Below, piece after piece: positions 53,341 through 64,000 of a stretch of DNA of 64,000 nt (positions within the stretch are counted from its first letter, which is position 1; every line of letters begins with the position of its first letter). The stretch is from Impatiens glandulifera (lineage: Eukaryota > Streptophyta > Magnoliopsida > Ericales > Balsaminaceae). Made by a program: the position numbers and the translations under genes. The notes under the pieces were generated by a model. It saw only the letters and a list, made by a program, of their open reading frames with translations. It was not told the origin of the DNA and did no database searches. The stretch spans positions 41,152,338-41,216,337 of the forward strand of contig NC_061867.1 in assembly GCF_907164915.1 (NCBI RefSeq), given 5' to 3'.

Positions 53341-54529
53341 CGGGAAATAATCGCACTTCAACAGAGAAATGAATCTCAACGTTCTAAAAAAGAAATATTA
53401 AAACAATTAAGAATGGGTATATATCACCATATACTATATATGATGTCACAATTCTACATAGACATGCCACTAAGAACATTAATTGAGAAAAGAGTTGGGG
53501 AGAAATTTGTTGATCTACAAAAGAAGAGGTCATTGGAGTCGTGCGTGACTGAACATCGGGTCGAGTTGGTCATGTTTAAGTCGATCTCAAATTTGTGGCA
53601 GGTTTTGGATGGTCCTTGTAAGGAGGTGTGACTTTCAATTTCGGTTGATTTTGGTTGGACTATCTCACTCGAACGTAACATGGACTTTTCAAACGAGGCT
53701 TATTTGCCGAGGTTTCTCATGAGTTCAATTTTCATTTTTTGGGTGAAAGTGTCATTTAGAAAATAATTGTTCTGAAAATAGTTTCGGTCATTAAGTCGGT
53801 TTTTTAGGCGTACATCGGTCCGACCGGTCCAACCAGTTGAACCACTAGTTGGACCGGATTTATTTTTATTTTTAATATATTAGTACATAAATTGTATATA
53901 AAATCATTTAGGTATATGAAAAATAATCAAATAAATATTATATAAACTCAATAATTTGCCATTTAAATTAATATTATACCAATATTCATAATTCCTTACA
54001 ATTAAATTAATATCATACATACATGTCATACATAACTAGTAACTCCTTCCCTTCTTCATCCTTACTCATTACCTTCCTAATCTCATCAACAACTCTCTCT
54101 ACTTACCGTCACTCCATATTTTTCTATTTTTCTTCGTCTACAATATGAGTTACCCCTTTAGCTCCAACGCTTTATATAATTCCAACCAATTCATATAATA
54201 CATATAGAATTCACTCTACCAGTATAGAAAATATTAATAGAAGGATAATCGTAAACATGATAAACTTACCGAGAACCCAAGTTCCAGCTGAAAAAGAGCT
54301 ATAGGTCTGAAGAAGAGCACGCAATGCACAAAATGAGGAAGAGATTATAGATTTGAGGAGTTAAGGATGATAAATTCGGACTGTAAATTTGAGGAGTTAA
54401 GGTAGATATTATAAAACCGTAGATCTAAGTAGATATTAGCAAAAATAATTTACGTCTCTTTTTTCTTTCTTTCATTTTTTGCTGATAATTGAATTTGCGG
54501 TGAGTTTGACGTTTCTGTTGTCGTCACTA
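53341..54529. other. Intergenic region, no recognised gene
   Basis: An open stretch at 53413-53631 has no family I recognise. 53815-53870 (ggtccgaccggtccaaccag) resembles the degenerate fold-back at 42160-42680. The rest is AT-rich. Confidence 0.4.
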
Positions 54530-55690
54530 TTGATATATAATAGAAAATATATGGAAGGGAAACATAATAGTTTTTCATTAAGATAAAATCATTTAAATAC
54601 AACTAAATGAGTAGATAGTTGAGCTAAAAAATAGGCAAATACATTGACATGATCTATTAGAAACTCTAATAGAAACCACTCACTACACTACAAACTAAAA
54701 CTGAAATTCTAAAAATAATGGGAAACAACAGTAGTTCCAAGCAAACTTTAACACTCCTCCTTACTTAAGTTGTTGTAGATGCCAATTTTCTCCCTTAGAA
54801 ACTCGAACTTGTTCCTTGGTAAGGCTTGGTGGAACATCTCTGCTAACTAAAGTTCAATCTTGCAGTACTTCAGCTTAACATATCATCTTTTTGTACTTCC
54901 TTAAGAAAGAACAACTTGATGTTGAAATGTTGGGTCTTCTCATGAAAAACAAGATTGTTTGAGATAGAAATTACAACTTAGTTGTCAACAAACACCTCTA
55001 TATAATCTTCTTGTCCCAAACTCAAATCAATTAGCACTTTTTTCAACCATAAAACTTGATTTGCAACAGCCATAGCAGCAATGAACTCTGTTTTTACTGT
55101 GAATTGTGCAATTATCTCATGCTTCTTACAGCACCAAGAGAACACTCCTGAACCCTATAAAGAACACTTCAGACATGTACTGAACTTAATGCCAAAGTCT
55201 GGTGTTCCCTTAATATATCTATGGACCCTCTTAGTTGCTCTATGATAAGTTTCAATTACACATTTAGTAAATCTTGACAAAATACTTATAACATGCAGTA
55301 TATCAGGTTTGGTTGATGTCAAGTACATGAGACAACCAACCAACCTTCTATAGAGAACCTCATCAACTTTATCAGCTTCATCATTCTTGCTTATTTTCTC
55401 CTTCTGACACATAGGAGTAGCCATACTTTTGTAATCCTCCATTTTGAATTTCTTTAAGATCTCATTGGCATACATTTTTCTAATAAATGAATATCTCATC
55501 AATTTTCTGCATGATTTTCATATCAATGAAATAGGTCATCTCTCCTAAATCTGTCATCTTAAAAGAACTCTGCATATCCCTTTTAAACTCTTCAACAACC
55601 TTAGCATTGCTTCATATTACTAATAGGTCATCAACATATTAATAGATGACAACAAAATTGATGTCATCACCTTTGACATAAAGAGTTGCT
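54530..55690 (-). mobile_element. Copia-4, RT/RNase H end of a Copia element with its 3' LTR
   Basis: A 3' LTR-like block (54530-54753, TG...CA when read on the minus strand) is preceded by a purine tract whose plus-strand form is ctcctccttact (54754-54765). RNase H and RT follow to 55690, where the element is cut by a junction with unrelated DNA. Confidence 0.65.
54760..55690 (-). pseudogene. Copia-4 reverse transcriptase C-terminus and RNase H
   Basis: From 55690: INFVVIY-stop-YVDDLLVI (the RT YVDD at about 55630), EEFKRDMQSSFKMTDLGEMT, then open 55155-55502 with YANEILKKFKMEDYKSMATP and RLVGCLMYLTSTKPDILHVI. RNase H continues to 54760 (WCCKKHEIIAQFTVKTEFIA, VANQVLWLKKVLIDL). Several stops interrupt it. 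Confidence 0.75.
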
Positions 55691-56718
55691 TCACTTAGGC
55701 TTTTTTTGCAACGGAGGAGATGCGCGCCCACCCGCGAAGCATTGTATCAATTAACGTGCACCTTAGTGCCCTTAACTCAGACACAACGGAACACACTATC
55801 GGGGACAAAACGTAGACGGAATGCGAACAAAGTATCCCGCGTTCGATTTTTCGCCCAAAACGACATCTTTTTGCCTGGTTTGTCTTCTTTCTCGCAATGA
55901 AGAACCAGATAAGAACAAAGCTCCATCTTTGATTTTTCATAGATGGAACTTTGTCGTTTCTCCATCTTTGACTTCGTTCAAAAGGTGAAATGATCACCCT
56001 ACTCCGGTGATCATTTCCCCTACTCTTCAATGCATCATCATGGCCTATACCAACAACTGGTTGGAGATCAAACAAAAGACCATCAATGACCTTTTGACTT
56101 AATTTGATTCACTTGCTTAGTGAACCGATCTTGAGAAGCTATAAATAGCCTCCTCTAGGAAAACTGAGGGCAAGAGATACACTCTCCACCTCTCAATCAA
56201 GTCCAAGCACCAATCCTCCATTGAAGAGCTCAAAACTTTCTAATATTTTGAAAATTTTGTATAAAGTTGTAAGGTTCTGATTTAGGCATTCAGGAAGCTT
56301 CTTTAAGAGTTAATGAGTGTTCTCCAACTCCATGTATGATTCCAATCACACTGTAATTCAAATTACAAGTTTGAATTTGAATTTTTATATTTTAGTTTTA
56401 CTAGTTTTATATACTACTTGATTGTTTGATTTTTTATTGGAAAACGATCATAAGATCATTTATAAACTTTATGTTTAAATAAAACCCAATCAATCAACTT
56501 AAATCAGAAAACCCCAAACTTGATTTTGAAAATTTTCAAAATTGGGTTTTTGTTTTTGCGTTGTTACTCAAGAACAACAACCCAGAAAGTTGTCAAACAT
56601 GTTTCTAAGGATGTTGGGAACATATTTGAGTCAATTTCAGTTCATCCCAGTCATGTTTGATCAAAAACCATTTTTTAAAAAAAAATCAGTTCTTTAATTG
56701 GTTAAAATAAGCAGTTAA
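55691..56718 (+). repeat. LTR-like region with a TATA box
   Basis: Contains tataaata at 56140-56147, then a C/T-rich leader and 'gagtgttctccaactcc' (56320). Part of it recurs inverted at about 62600-62890 ('gagttggagaacactc'). No coding domain is recognised in the open stretches at 55695-56075. Probably one LTR of an unclassified retroelement. Confidence 0.4.
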
Positions 56719-58745
56719 TGGATCGTCGGACAAAGTGTTAGTGATGGAGTTTTAGAGTTCTTTTGGAACCGTAGGATGCTTAAGCAATGGAATGTCATTG
56801 TTCTCAACCTTATTCCAAAGAATTTTACACCCGAAAGGATTCAAGACTTTCGTCTCATATCATGTTGCAATGTAATCTACAAAATTATTTCTAAAATCAT
56901 AGTCAAATGTTTTAAAATTGTTATTTTAAACCTGATTAGTCCTAGGAAATCGACATTCATCCCTGCTAGATCTATTTCTCATAAAATTTTACTTATGTAG
57001 GAATTATTAAAGGGTTATGGCAGGAAGTCAATTTCACCTCGAGTGACTTCTAAGATTGATATCCAAAAAGTTTTTGATTCCACTAAATAGAGTGTTATTC
57101 AAGAGTTCTTAACTATTTCTGATTTTCCTTCCATTTTTATTGAGTGGATTATGTAGTGTGTTTCGACTCCTCACTTTATTGTTAGCATGAATGGTATTCA
57201 TGATGGGTTTTTCAAAGGGGGAAATGGGGTTAAATAAGGGGATTCACTCTTTTATTACATTTTTGTCCTCATCATGAATGTCTTTGATTGTTAAAATGCA
57301 TCTAAAGTATCTCCCATCTACTCACCATCCATATTGTAAGGAAGAAAGAATCACTCATATTTGTTTCACAGGCGATTTATTCATCTTGGCACATGATGAT
57401 GTTGAATCCGTCAAAACTATCAAGGTAGCATTAAAAATATTGTCTAGTGCTACATGTCTTAACATTAATCATATTAAAGTTATAGCTTTCTATGGTAGTG
57501 TGAATGAGAAAACAAAGGCAATCGTCTTCGACATCATGGGAATAATTGAAGGGTCATTACCAGTTCGTTATCTTGGTATCCCGCTCTCGTCAAAACAACT
57601 CCAAATCTCTCATTGCAAGACATTGATTGAAAAGGTGAAGAACTATATTGTGGGATGGGCTACAAAAAGATTATCTTATGCGGGATGGATGGAATTAGTC
57701 ATGAGAGTTTCTATGGGAATCATCGGATACTAGGCACAGTAGATGGTCTTCTCAAAGAAAGTTATAAAAGAACTTGATCAATTAATGAGGAACTTCATCT
57801 AAGGGACTGAAGGGTATAAAGGAAAAAGGTGAAGTGGCTTGATGTTTGTAAGTCAAAGGAAGAAGGTGAGATTGGAATTAAAGATTGCGCTACTTGGAAT
57901 AAAACTCTCACTTATCGACATTTTTTGGCATGGGAGAAAAAATAAGACTCATTATGGGACATGGTCTTTTAAAACAATTATGAAGCTCAAAAATAGTGCT
58001 GGTAAGATGACCAAACTTCATATGAGGAATGGGAAAGAAACTCTATTTAGGCATGACCCCTTGTTCGAGTATCACCCTATTATTCATAAAAGTGTCTTCT
58101 TTATTATTCGAATTAAACAGAAATGTCAACTAGATACTGTTCAACAAGTAAAAACGGGGAATGGAATAAACTTTTAAGGGGAATTCTAGAAGGTACGAGG
58201 ATCCTCAATAACCCGTCTTCCTATCACTTTAATAATTGTGAGGATTCTTGAGTTTGCAGTGTTGAAAATGAAGGCATGTTTAAATTGGGATTAGCATGGA
58301 ATATTGTTCGTGATAGATGGGAGGTGGTTCTATGGTCCCATTTAGTGTGGTCCACGAAAGTTATTCATAGACACCAATTAATTTTGTGGTTGGTATTCCG
58401 TGAAAGACTTAACACGCGCGATCGAATTAACAAATATATGAATATCCCGAATCCCAGCTACCTTCTTTGTATAAGAAATTAGGAGACCATTGACCATTTC
58501 TATGGGGACTGTCCATTTGCTTTCTTGCTTTAGGTAAGTTCTCCACATAAATGAGTCTCCTTAGCTTCCCAAAAGAAAGGACTAATATCAAGGAAATGAC
58601 AATCATCAAGACAAAGAGTAATGACTTTAGTTTAAATGTCTTCAAGTGCTTCTTTGTAAACATTATTTATCATATTTGGATGGAGAGGAACGCAAAAACA
58701 GTTTTAAAGGTTCAAAATGATGTGGAGTTTGTTTAGATTGAAATT
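56719..58745 (+). pseudogene. LINE reverse transcriptase and zf-RVT, decayed
   Basis: RT blocks in order: NVIVLNLIPKNFTPERIQDF, RLISCCNVIYKIISKI (about 56800-56900), FIPARSISHKILL, then IDIQKVFDS, HPYCKEERITHICFTGDLFI (57330-57390) and SLPVRYLGIPLSSKQLQISH (57552-57620). The catalytic FADD box is FTGD. The zf-RVT domain (58276-58530) keeps LVWSTKVIHRHQLILWLVFR and ETIDHFYGDCPF. At least six stops or frameshifts are present, so it is inactive. Confidence 0.8.
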
Positions 58746-58960
58746 ATCTTTGATGGAAACTCACTCATTCGAACGTGGAGGCGAATTCCCACTTGTGAAA
58801 AAAATGGTTAATTTGTCAAAGATGGAGCATTACATATGAGAAAATCACCCTTACTTTTAATTTCACATCGCTCTAAGTTTCGTTATTTATGTCCTTCGCT
58901 TTTGTTCTCATTCGGGTCTTTTTATTTAATGACATTATGTTGTTTTTCTCAAAAAAATAA
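56719..58960 (+). mobile_element. L1-type LINE, 5'-truncated
   Basis: It starts inside the reverse transcriptase (WIVGQSVSDGVLEFFWNRRM), as expected of 5'-truncated target-primed insertion, and ends after the zf-RVT domain in a 3' region with a short A tract (58954-58960). The endonuclease domain is absent. Confidence 0.75.
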
Positions 58961-59190
58961 ACAAGTCATTAGTGTTCATATTTTTGTTTCATTCAACTAT
59001 ATGAAGCATAAGGAAGTTATTGTCAAGCTCTTTACGCTTCTTTAAAGCCTGAAATCGAAAACACATTTTTATACCAAAATTGTTCAAATTGAGTGGAAAA
59101 ACATCCCGATCGAATGACACCTCAAGAAGATGTTATAAATGATCTTAGGAACTATACAACCCTCGGATCAAAGGATCGGTGCCTCAAATA
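58961..59190. other. No gene seen
   Basis: LTR- or UTR-like DNA between the LINE and the ggaccgag repeats, without recognised motifs. Confidence 0.4.
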
Positions 59191-59580
59191 AAATCATCAA
59201 GCCCGCAGTTTGATGTTCTCGAGGACCAAGAAACTTAAGTTAGGTCTAAACTAGGACCGAGAGTCCTTCGCACCTAGGACTAGTAAAAGTTAGCATAAGG
59301 TTAACCCAAGACTGAGTGTTCTTCACACCAAGGATCGAAGAAAGTAAGCCCAAGGCTAACATAGGACCGAGTGTTCTTCACACTAAAGACCGAAGAAAGT
59401 TATTCCAAGGCTAACCTAGGACCGATGACTCCCACGCCCGACCGAGTATTCCTGCACCCTAACCGATGACTCCTACACCCAAGACCGATGACTCCCGCAC
59501 CCGATCAAGAGTCTCCATCACCTCGACCGTGGGGTCCCGCACCACGTCCCATGACCGAAGGAAATTGCACCTAGGATCGA
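59191..59580. repeat. Tandem repeats of the ggaccgag...ttc-cacacc type
   Basis: About six irregular units of 40-65 bp with 'aggaccgagtgttcttcaca', 'gaccgaagaaagt' and 'ccaaggctaac'. The downstream units shorten to 'accgatgactccc'. It is GC-rich compared with its AT-rich neighbourhood. Such repeats are common in untranslated parts of plant Gypsy elements, but no Gypsy coding domain is visible here. Confidence 0.7.
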
Positions 59581-60888
59581 GATGATCAATCCGGGGTCTG
59601 TTTGAAAATTATTTTTATAATTTTGAAACTCTAAACTATTTTATAAAAATATGAAAAAATATAAAATGATTTCAAAATATTTTAAGAATGTTTCATAAAA
59701 AATATTTTGATACTGGCCTGTTTGGGTTTATTTTTAGATACTAATAACGTAAAACTGATATTTTTTTAGGTATTTTCCTCATTAATCATCGACATCACCT
59801 TCAGGTACCAACATTTAAATATTATTTTTACAATTTTAAATACACGAAAAACCTACGCATGTCTAGGACTTGAAGAATAATTGGTTAAATAAAACTTAAT
59901 AAAACCAATCTTTCAAAAGCCAAAACTTTATAAAATAAAGACCATTTTAAACGGGTACAAAGAATATATATCACGAAAGTCCTTTTCCGAGTATCACTAA
60001 ACTACGAACAAAAAAATACTCTAGTCAAAAATACGTTTATAAACGTATAATTTTATTGATTTTAAAAATCAATTGACAACTCTTATAACTAAATAATTTT
60101 TTAAATTAATTATTTTTAATTAATTTAAAATATATATTCTTTAATCAAATTTTATTTTGATAATTTTAAATCTAAAAGATTATTTCAAATTTGATAAAAA
60201 ATGAATTATTTTTGTAATTAATTTAAAAAGGTCAGGACATATTTCCATAAATATTTTACAATAATGTTTTATTAAAAAATAATTCTTGACACGCAAACTG
60301 ATGTTAAAATTTCTCGAACCTCGAGCTTTTTTGAGATAAAAGTTTTACGAAGATTACAATTATGAAAATTTTCAAAATTGGGTTTTTATTCTTTAGCTCT
60401 AGTTCAAAAATTATAGTTTTAAAAGCTTCTTACGTATACAAATGTTTTATTGATTTTAAATCAAAATCAATTGACGGCTTTTTCATCAAATAAATAATCT
60501 TGTAATTAATTATTTTAAATTAATTTAAGATACAAATTTCTCATAATAAAATTGTTATTTGATTATTTTAAAATCCAAAATATTGTTTAGAATCTCGAGC
60601 TTTTCCGGGACAAGGGATTTTTGAGTACGACAACCCCATTTATTATTTATTAAGAACCCAAAATCAATTATTTTTTGAATTCGATTGACACAACAATAGT
60701 TCCTAAAATAATTACTTGTTTAATAATTCATTTATTAAGCCCGTATATGAATTTCACAAGAACTATAGTCTCGGAATTTATTATAATATATAATCTATGA
60801 AATTGATGAGTAAAGAATGAGTGTCTACAACATTTAAAATTAAAATGATTAAAACAAATAGGCCTAAAGATTGTTGGACTGAGAGTGG
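59581..60888. repeat. AT-rich region with a diverged ~400-bp tandem duplication
   Basis: 59950-60350 and 60380-60640 share 'tttaaaatcaattgac', 'attaattattttwaattaattta' and 'ctcgagcttttytggga' in the same order. No gene is seen. Confidence 0.5.
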
Positions 60889-60896
60889 GTTGGACC

Positions 60897-62008
60897 CAGG
60901 GTCGACCCTGAGGATTGGGGCCAATGCAATTTTATATTTTGTGGCCTCTAAAACTATAAAAAAAAAATTAATTTTATTTTAATTAATAATTATAAATATT
61001 TTAATTAACAAAATATATATCCGAATTAAATATATAACAACAATATCTCATATATAAAACATTTCATAATATATATAAAAATATTAATATAATAAGTTTT
61101 AAACAATAATAATTAACAACTATGGAAACACACTTATCGTTCTAAAAAAAACTATGAAAACATACTTCTCCTTGCATTTTTGGAAGCAAAATTTTCAATT
61201 AAGTCGTAATATTCTAATTGTTCTAAACTCTCCTTTTTCAATTGATATCATCGATCGTTAATCAATCTAATCTTTCAATTAACAACTATAAAAACACACA
61301 TATCCTTCTCAAAAAAAAAATACTTGGTGATATAGTGTCTAGTGATATGTTTTTCGTAATAGCCTGATTTAAGATAATATTGATAATATGATATCTCTAC
61401 TCTACTCTATAAGAAAAAGAATAATTATAAATATTTTAATTTTTAAAGTGGTAAAGATTAACAATAAGAATAAAAAATATTAAACAAATAAGTAACATCA
61501 TTACCTCAAAAAGATGATTGTTGTTAAGAAGTTTTGTAAACTTGAATAAATAGAAAAATGACGGTTGTGATTTAAGGTTAGACTTAGGAACTTATAATAT
61601 TAAACGATTAGGGCTAAAAAATTACGATTAATATTAGATATTACTTATTAGGTTAGAAAAGAGCAACGACCGCTTAGCCGATTAGGAGTAGGGTTAAATT
61701 TACGATTGATATTACTAATATTACTTAGATATTATGTTAGAAAAGAGCGGCAAAATAGTAGCGTAAAATATAAATAATATTTATATATAATATAAAATGA
61801 AACTAGATATAAACAAGTAAAAAAAAATACAGAAAAGAGAAAAAAAAAATATATATATATATATAAATATTGTATAATATTTATTTAATATGAAAAGAGA
61901 AAACAAATATTAATAATATAATATAATTATTTTATAAAAAATTAGGGGCCTATAAAGTTTGGGAGCCCTGTGCAACTGCATAGTTGCCTTACTCCAAGAC
62001 CGACCCTG
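60897..62008. mobile_element. Non-autonomous hAT element
   Basis: Ends CAGGGTCGACCCTGAGGATTGGGGCC and the inverse of CAGGGTCGGTCTTGGAG, a familiar plant hAT terminus. Flanks gttggacc (60889-60896) and ggtggacc (62009-62016) match at 7 of 8 positions, as expected of an 8-bp duplication. The 1.1-kb interior is AT-rich with poly-A and poly-TA tracts and no coding domain. Confidence 0.85.
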
Positions 62009-62016
62009 GGTGGACC

Positions 62017-63790
62017 ATCAGTTTGAGGGACGTGGTTCGAGAGCACTTTAGGCCGGTTGGGACGCGGCTTGGGGCGGGAACAATGCAGTTCAATCGTTGG
62101 TCGACATGGGGAGAGACGTGCATGGATGGACTATGTGAGGTGCGGTTAACTCAAGCGCTAGAGATCAGGTTTTGGACGAGTCTTGCTTCTTCTTCATCCT
62201 CCAACCAAACAAAAATTGTAGGTTTTGATCTTTGGCAGAGGCTCTGTTCGTGAATCCAAGGACATGGAGAACTTTGTCTCCCAATATGGAACTCGTTTCG
62301 CATATTTCAAGGTCTTCATTCAACCGACAAGGGTATAACTGGAGCTCCGACAAAAAATGGTATTTTTGATCAGAAAAAATGGGTATTAAATTTTTAATAC
62401 TCAATTTTGAAATCAAAATTTACTAATAGCATCCTTAGGTTTATTAGAACTGAACTCAATCATTTAAACGCAACTAGCTATTCATTTTGATCATTTTTAA
62501 AACTTAAACCCGAGACCTTTTAGAAAATTTTCGAATTTGGATAAAATGCCTCAACTCTTCGGGGTTAATTTGAAAACATTTCTAACATTGTTGAGAATGT
62601 GTTAGGAAGATTTTTAAATGATTGTTTTTGAGCTAGAAGAACAACTATTGTCTTTTTTGAAAATTTTAAATTAAAATTGGTCTTTTCTTATTTAAGGTGA
62701 ATTGATCTCATTGAATTCAATAGAAAGCTTACAAACAATTTTAGGATTAGATTCAAATCAAAATTTCGAGTGATTACAGGATATTTAAGAACACATGTAT
62801 TAAAATGTAAAATTTTCAAACTTTGTTCATGACACGAATTATAATGAGATTGCTGACTTATAGTGAGTTGGAGAACACTCTTTATTAATTAACTCTAGTT
62901 GAAGCAAAATTGAACTTAGAAGCTCTAAACAAAGGTTTCTAAAAACTCAAAAAATCTTGAAAATTTTAATGGCAGATGTTGAAAGAGATTGATTGATGGC
63001 ATGAGGTTGGGTTCTTCTTTTTCGTCTTGGTCATGATCCCGTTTATAGCCATCCAATGTCGGTTGATGGCTTTGTCGGTTAAATTTCGGCCAAATACCAT
63101 TAATGGCTTCAATTTGCTCCACTGAAATTGACCTATATCGACAATGATTATCGTATGAGAAATAATCACACAACTATTGTGAACATTTTTCTTTTCGAAC
63201 TTTCTCTCTTGATTGAGTGTGGACGGAGGTAAGGATTGACAGATTTCAAAGAAATCGAGCAATCTTATCCTTGTCACGAGGAAGAAGACGAAGATGAGTC
63301 GCAAACGCATGTTTGATACTATGACAAATTTCAAAGAAATCGACCATTCTTATCCTTGTCCAATAAGTCCAATAAGAGTTATAAGACAATTTGATACTAA
63401 AATTTTGATGAATATTAATCTAAATTTAAATTAATGTAAAAAATAAAAAATAAAACTAACATTATTAATGAATTATGTCAAATAGTTATTTTATTTTAGA
63501 ACTCTATGTATTTTAATTAAAAAAAATAATAATAATAAAATGAAAAAAATAACTAAATTAATTAAAAATAAAAGTTAAAGAACAATTTGATCCCAAAATT
63601 TTGATAAAAATTAACCTAAATTTAAATTGAGGGTTATATTTAAAACAATTTAAAAGGTTGGAGAAAATTAAATGAAAATAAATAAATTAAAACTAACCTA
63701 ATTAATGAATTATGTGGGTTAGTTTTTGTAGTTTAATAAAAAAAAATATTAATAAAAATTGAAGAAAAAAACTAAATTAATTAAGAATTG
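62017..63790 (-). repeat. LTR-like repeat, inverted relative to 55691-56718
   Basis: 62560-62900 read on the minus strand shares 'gagtgttctccaactc', 'gttgttcttctagctc' and 'aaattttcaaaa' with 56310-56640. Minus-strand open stretches at 62925-63334 have no recognised domain. 63340-63790 is AT-rich with a ~240-bp direct repeat (63360-63480 and 63580-63700, 'caatttgatmcyaaaatttt'). Confidence 0.4.
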
Positions 63791-63799
63791 GAGGGGCAG

Positions 63800-63809
63800 T
63801 ATATAAATA
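63800..63809 (+). promoter_or_regulatory. TATA box of the gene starting at 63919
   Basis: tatataaata lies about 110 bp upstream of the ATG, followed by an A-rich leader (gagagaaag type). Position and sequence fit a plant core promoter. Confidence 0.55.
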
Positions 63810-63918
63810 TTGATTAAATCAAAAGGACTAATGTGTGAATATTGATTAATATAAAAGAGGATTTCAAGAAGAGGGAATTTTGGATCTCAATTCAAGTAAG
63901 AGAAAGAACAGGTTGATA

Positions 63919-64000
63919 ATGGCTTCCACTTCCCGCCATCATGTCGGCGCCGACAGTTTCAAAACCGCCGCCACGATGATGTTTTCTGAAAATCAATCCC
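63919..64000 (+). CDS. Start of an unidentified gene, cut by window end
   Basis: The ATG at 63919 has a good plant context (gataATGGCttcc). It opens a 27-codon frame, MASTSRHHVGADSFKTAATM then MFSENQS, that runs off the window. Base composition changes from AT-rich flank to GC-rich coding-like sequence exactly here. An upstream TATA box supports it. The family is not recognisable from so short a stretch. Confidence 0.6.
   Translation, partial: MASTSRHHVGADSFKTAATMMFSENQS

Noticed and set aside
55695..56075. 126-codon minus-strand open frame as a gene
   Set aside because: No recognised domain, no ATG context or splice support, and it overlaps LTR-like DNA next to a Copia breakpoint.
59045..60900. 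Gypsy gag-pol internal region
   Set aside because: No protease, RT, RNase H or integrase motif can be read on either strand; only repeats are present.

Overview
This is plant nuclear DNA from a eudicot. It is AT-rich, carries intron-bearing genes with GT-AG splice sites, and is dominated by nested transposable elements. One decayed ORF (minus strand, 3431-4780) resembles a repeat-protein family I recall as abundant in Lamiales, especially Dorcoceras (Gesneriaceae). Lamiales is therefore my tentative placement, and it rests on recall.

Only three host genes are visible. (1) 20619-22804 (+) is an RHM-type UDP-rhamnose synthase of three exons. Its N-terminal dehydratase half looks intact, but its C-terminal reductase half lacks the catalytic Lys of YxxxK and has an internal deletion. 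(2) 47490-50167 (+) is a complete eight-exon UBC13-type ubiquitin-conjugating enzyme (UBC35/36 class, 153 aa). (3) 63919 to the window end (+) is the first 27 codons of an unidentified gene behind a TATA box.

The rest is layered mobile DNA. 1-3430 is a Copia element reduced to gag between LTRs that contain a tRNA-Asp-like sequence. 5569-12143 is a longer, decayed Copia gag-pol whose 1.5-kb LTR abuts the transposase of MULE A. MULE A (12144-14475 plus 20221-20239) has MULE B (14476-20211) inserted in its right terminus, immediately upstream of the RHM-like gene. MULE C (23886-33131, perfect 8-bp target duplication) sits inside an older hAT-like MITE. A CACTA/En-Spm relic (about 34890-40340) is split by a hAT element (35120-36881, perfect 8-bp duplication). 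MULE D (43001-47263) ends about 226 bp before the UBC13 start codon, contains a pogo-like element and carries a piece of HMG-CoA lyase. From 50.9 kb onward there are two Copia remnants, a 5'-truncated L1 LINE, LTR-like and tandem-repeat DNA, and a non-autonomous hAT element (60897-62008).

The most notable biology is the MULE family A/B/C. Each has a MuDR-type transposase reading inward from the left and a DUF1985-Ulp1-like (SUMO-protease-like) gene reading inward from the right. This convergent plan resembles maize MuDR and the Ulp1-carrying MULEs (Kaonashi, CUMULE). Each element, and MULE D too, has its own palindromic iteron family. MULE C has also captured a spliced BRCA1/BARD1-type tandem-BRCT gene, and in its Ulp1-like gene it has amplified one intron-plus-exon unit (165 bp: 87-nt intron, 78-nt exon) as a dimeric tandem array. 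MULE B carries a ~120-bp inverted duplication of its own Ulp1-gene start, with a layout like maize Mu killer. In all three the transposase and protease genes are broken, so none looks autonomous.
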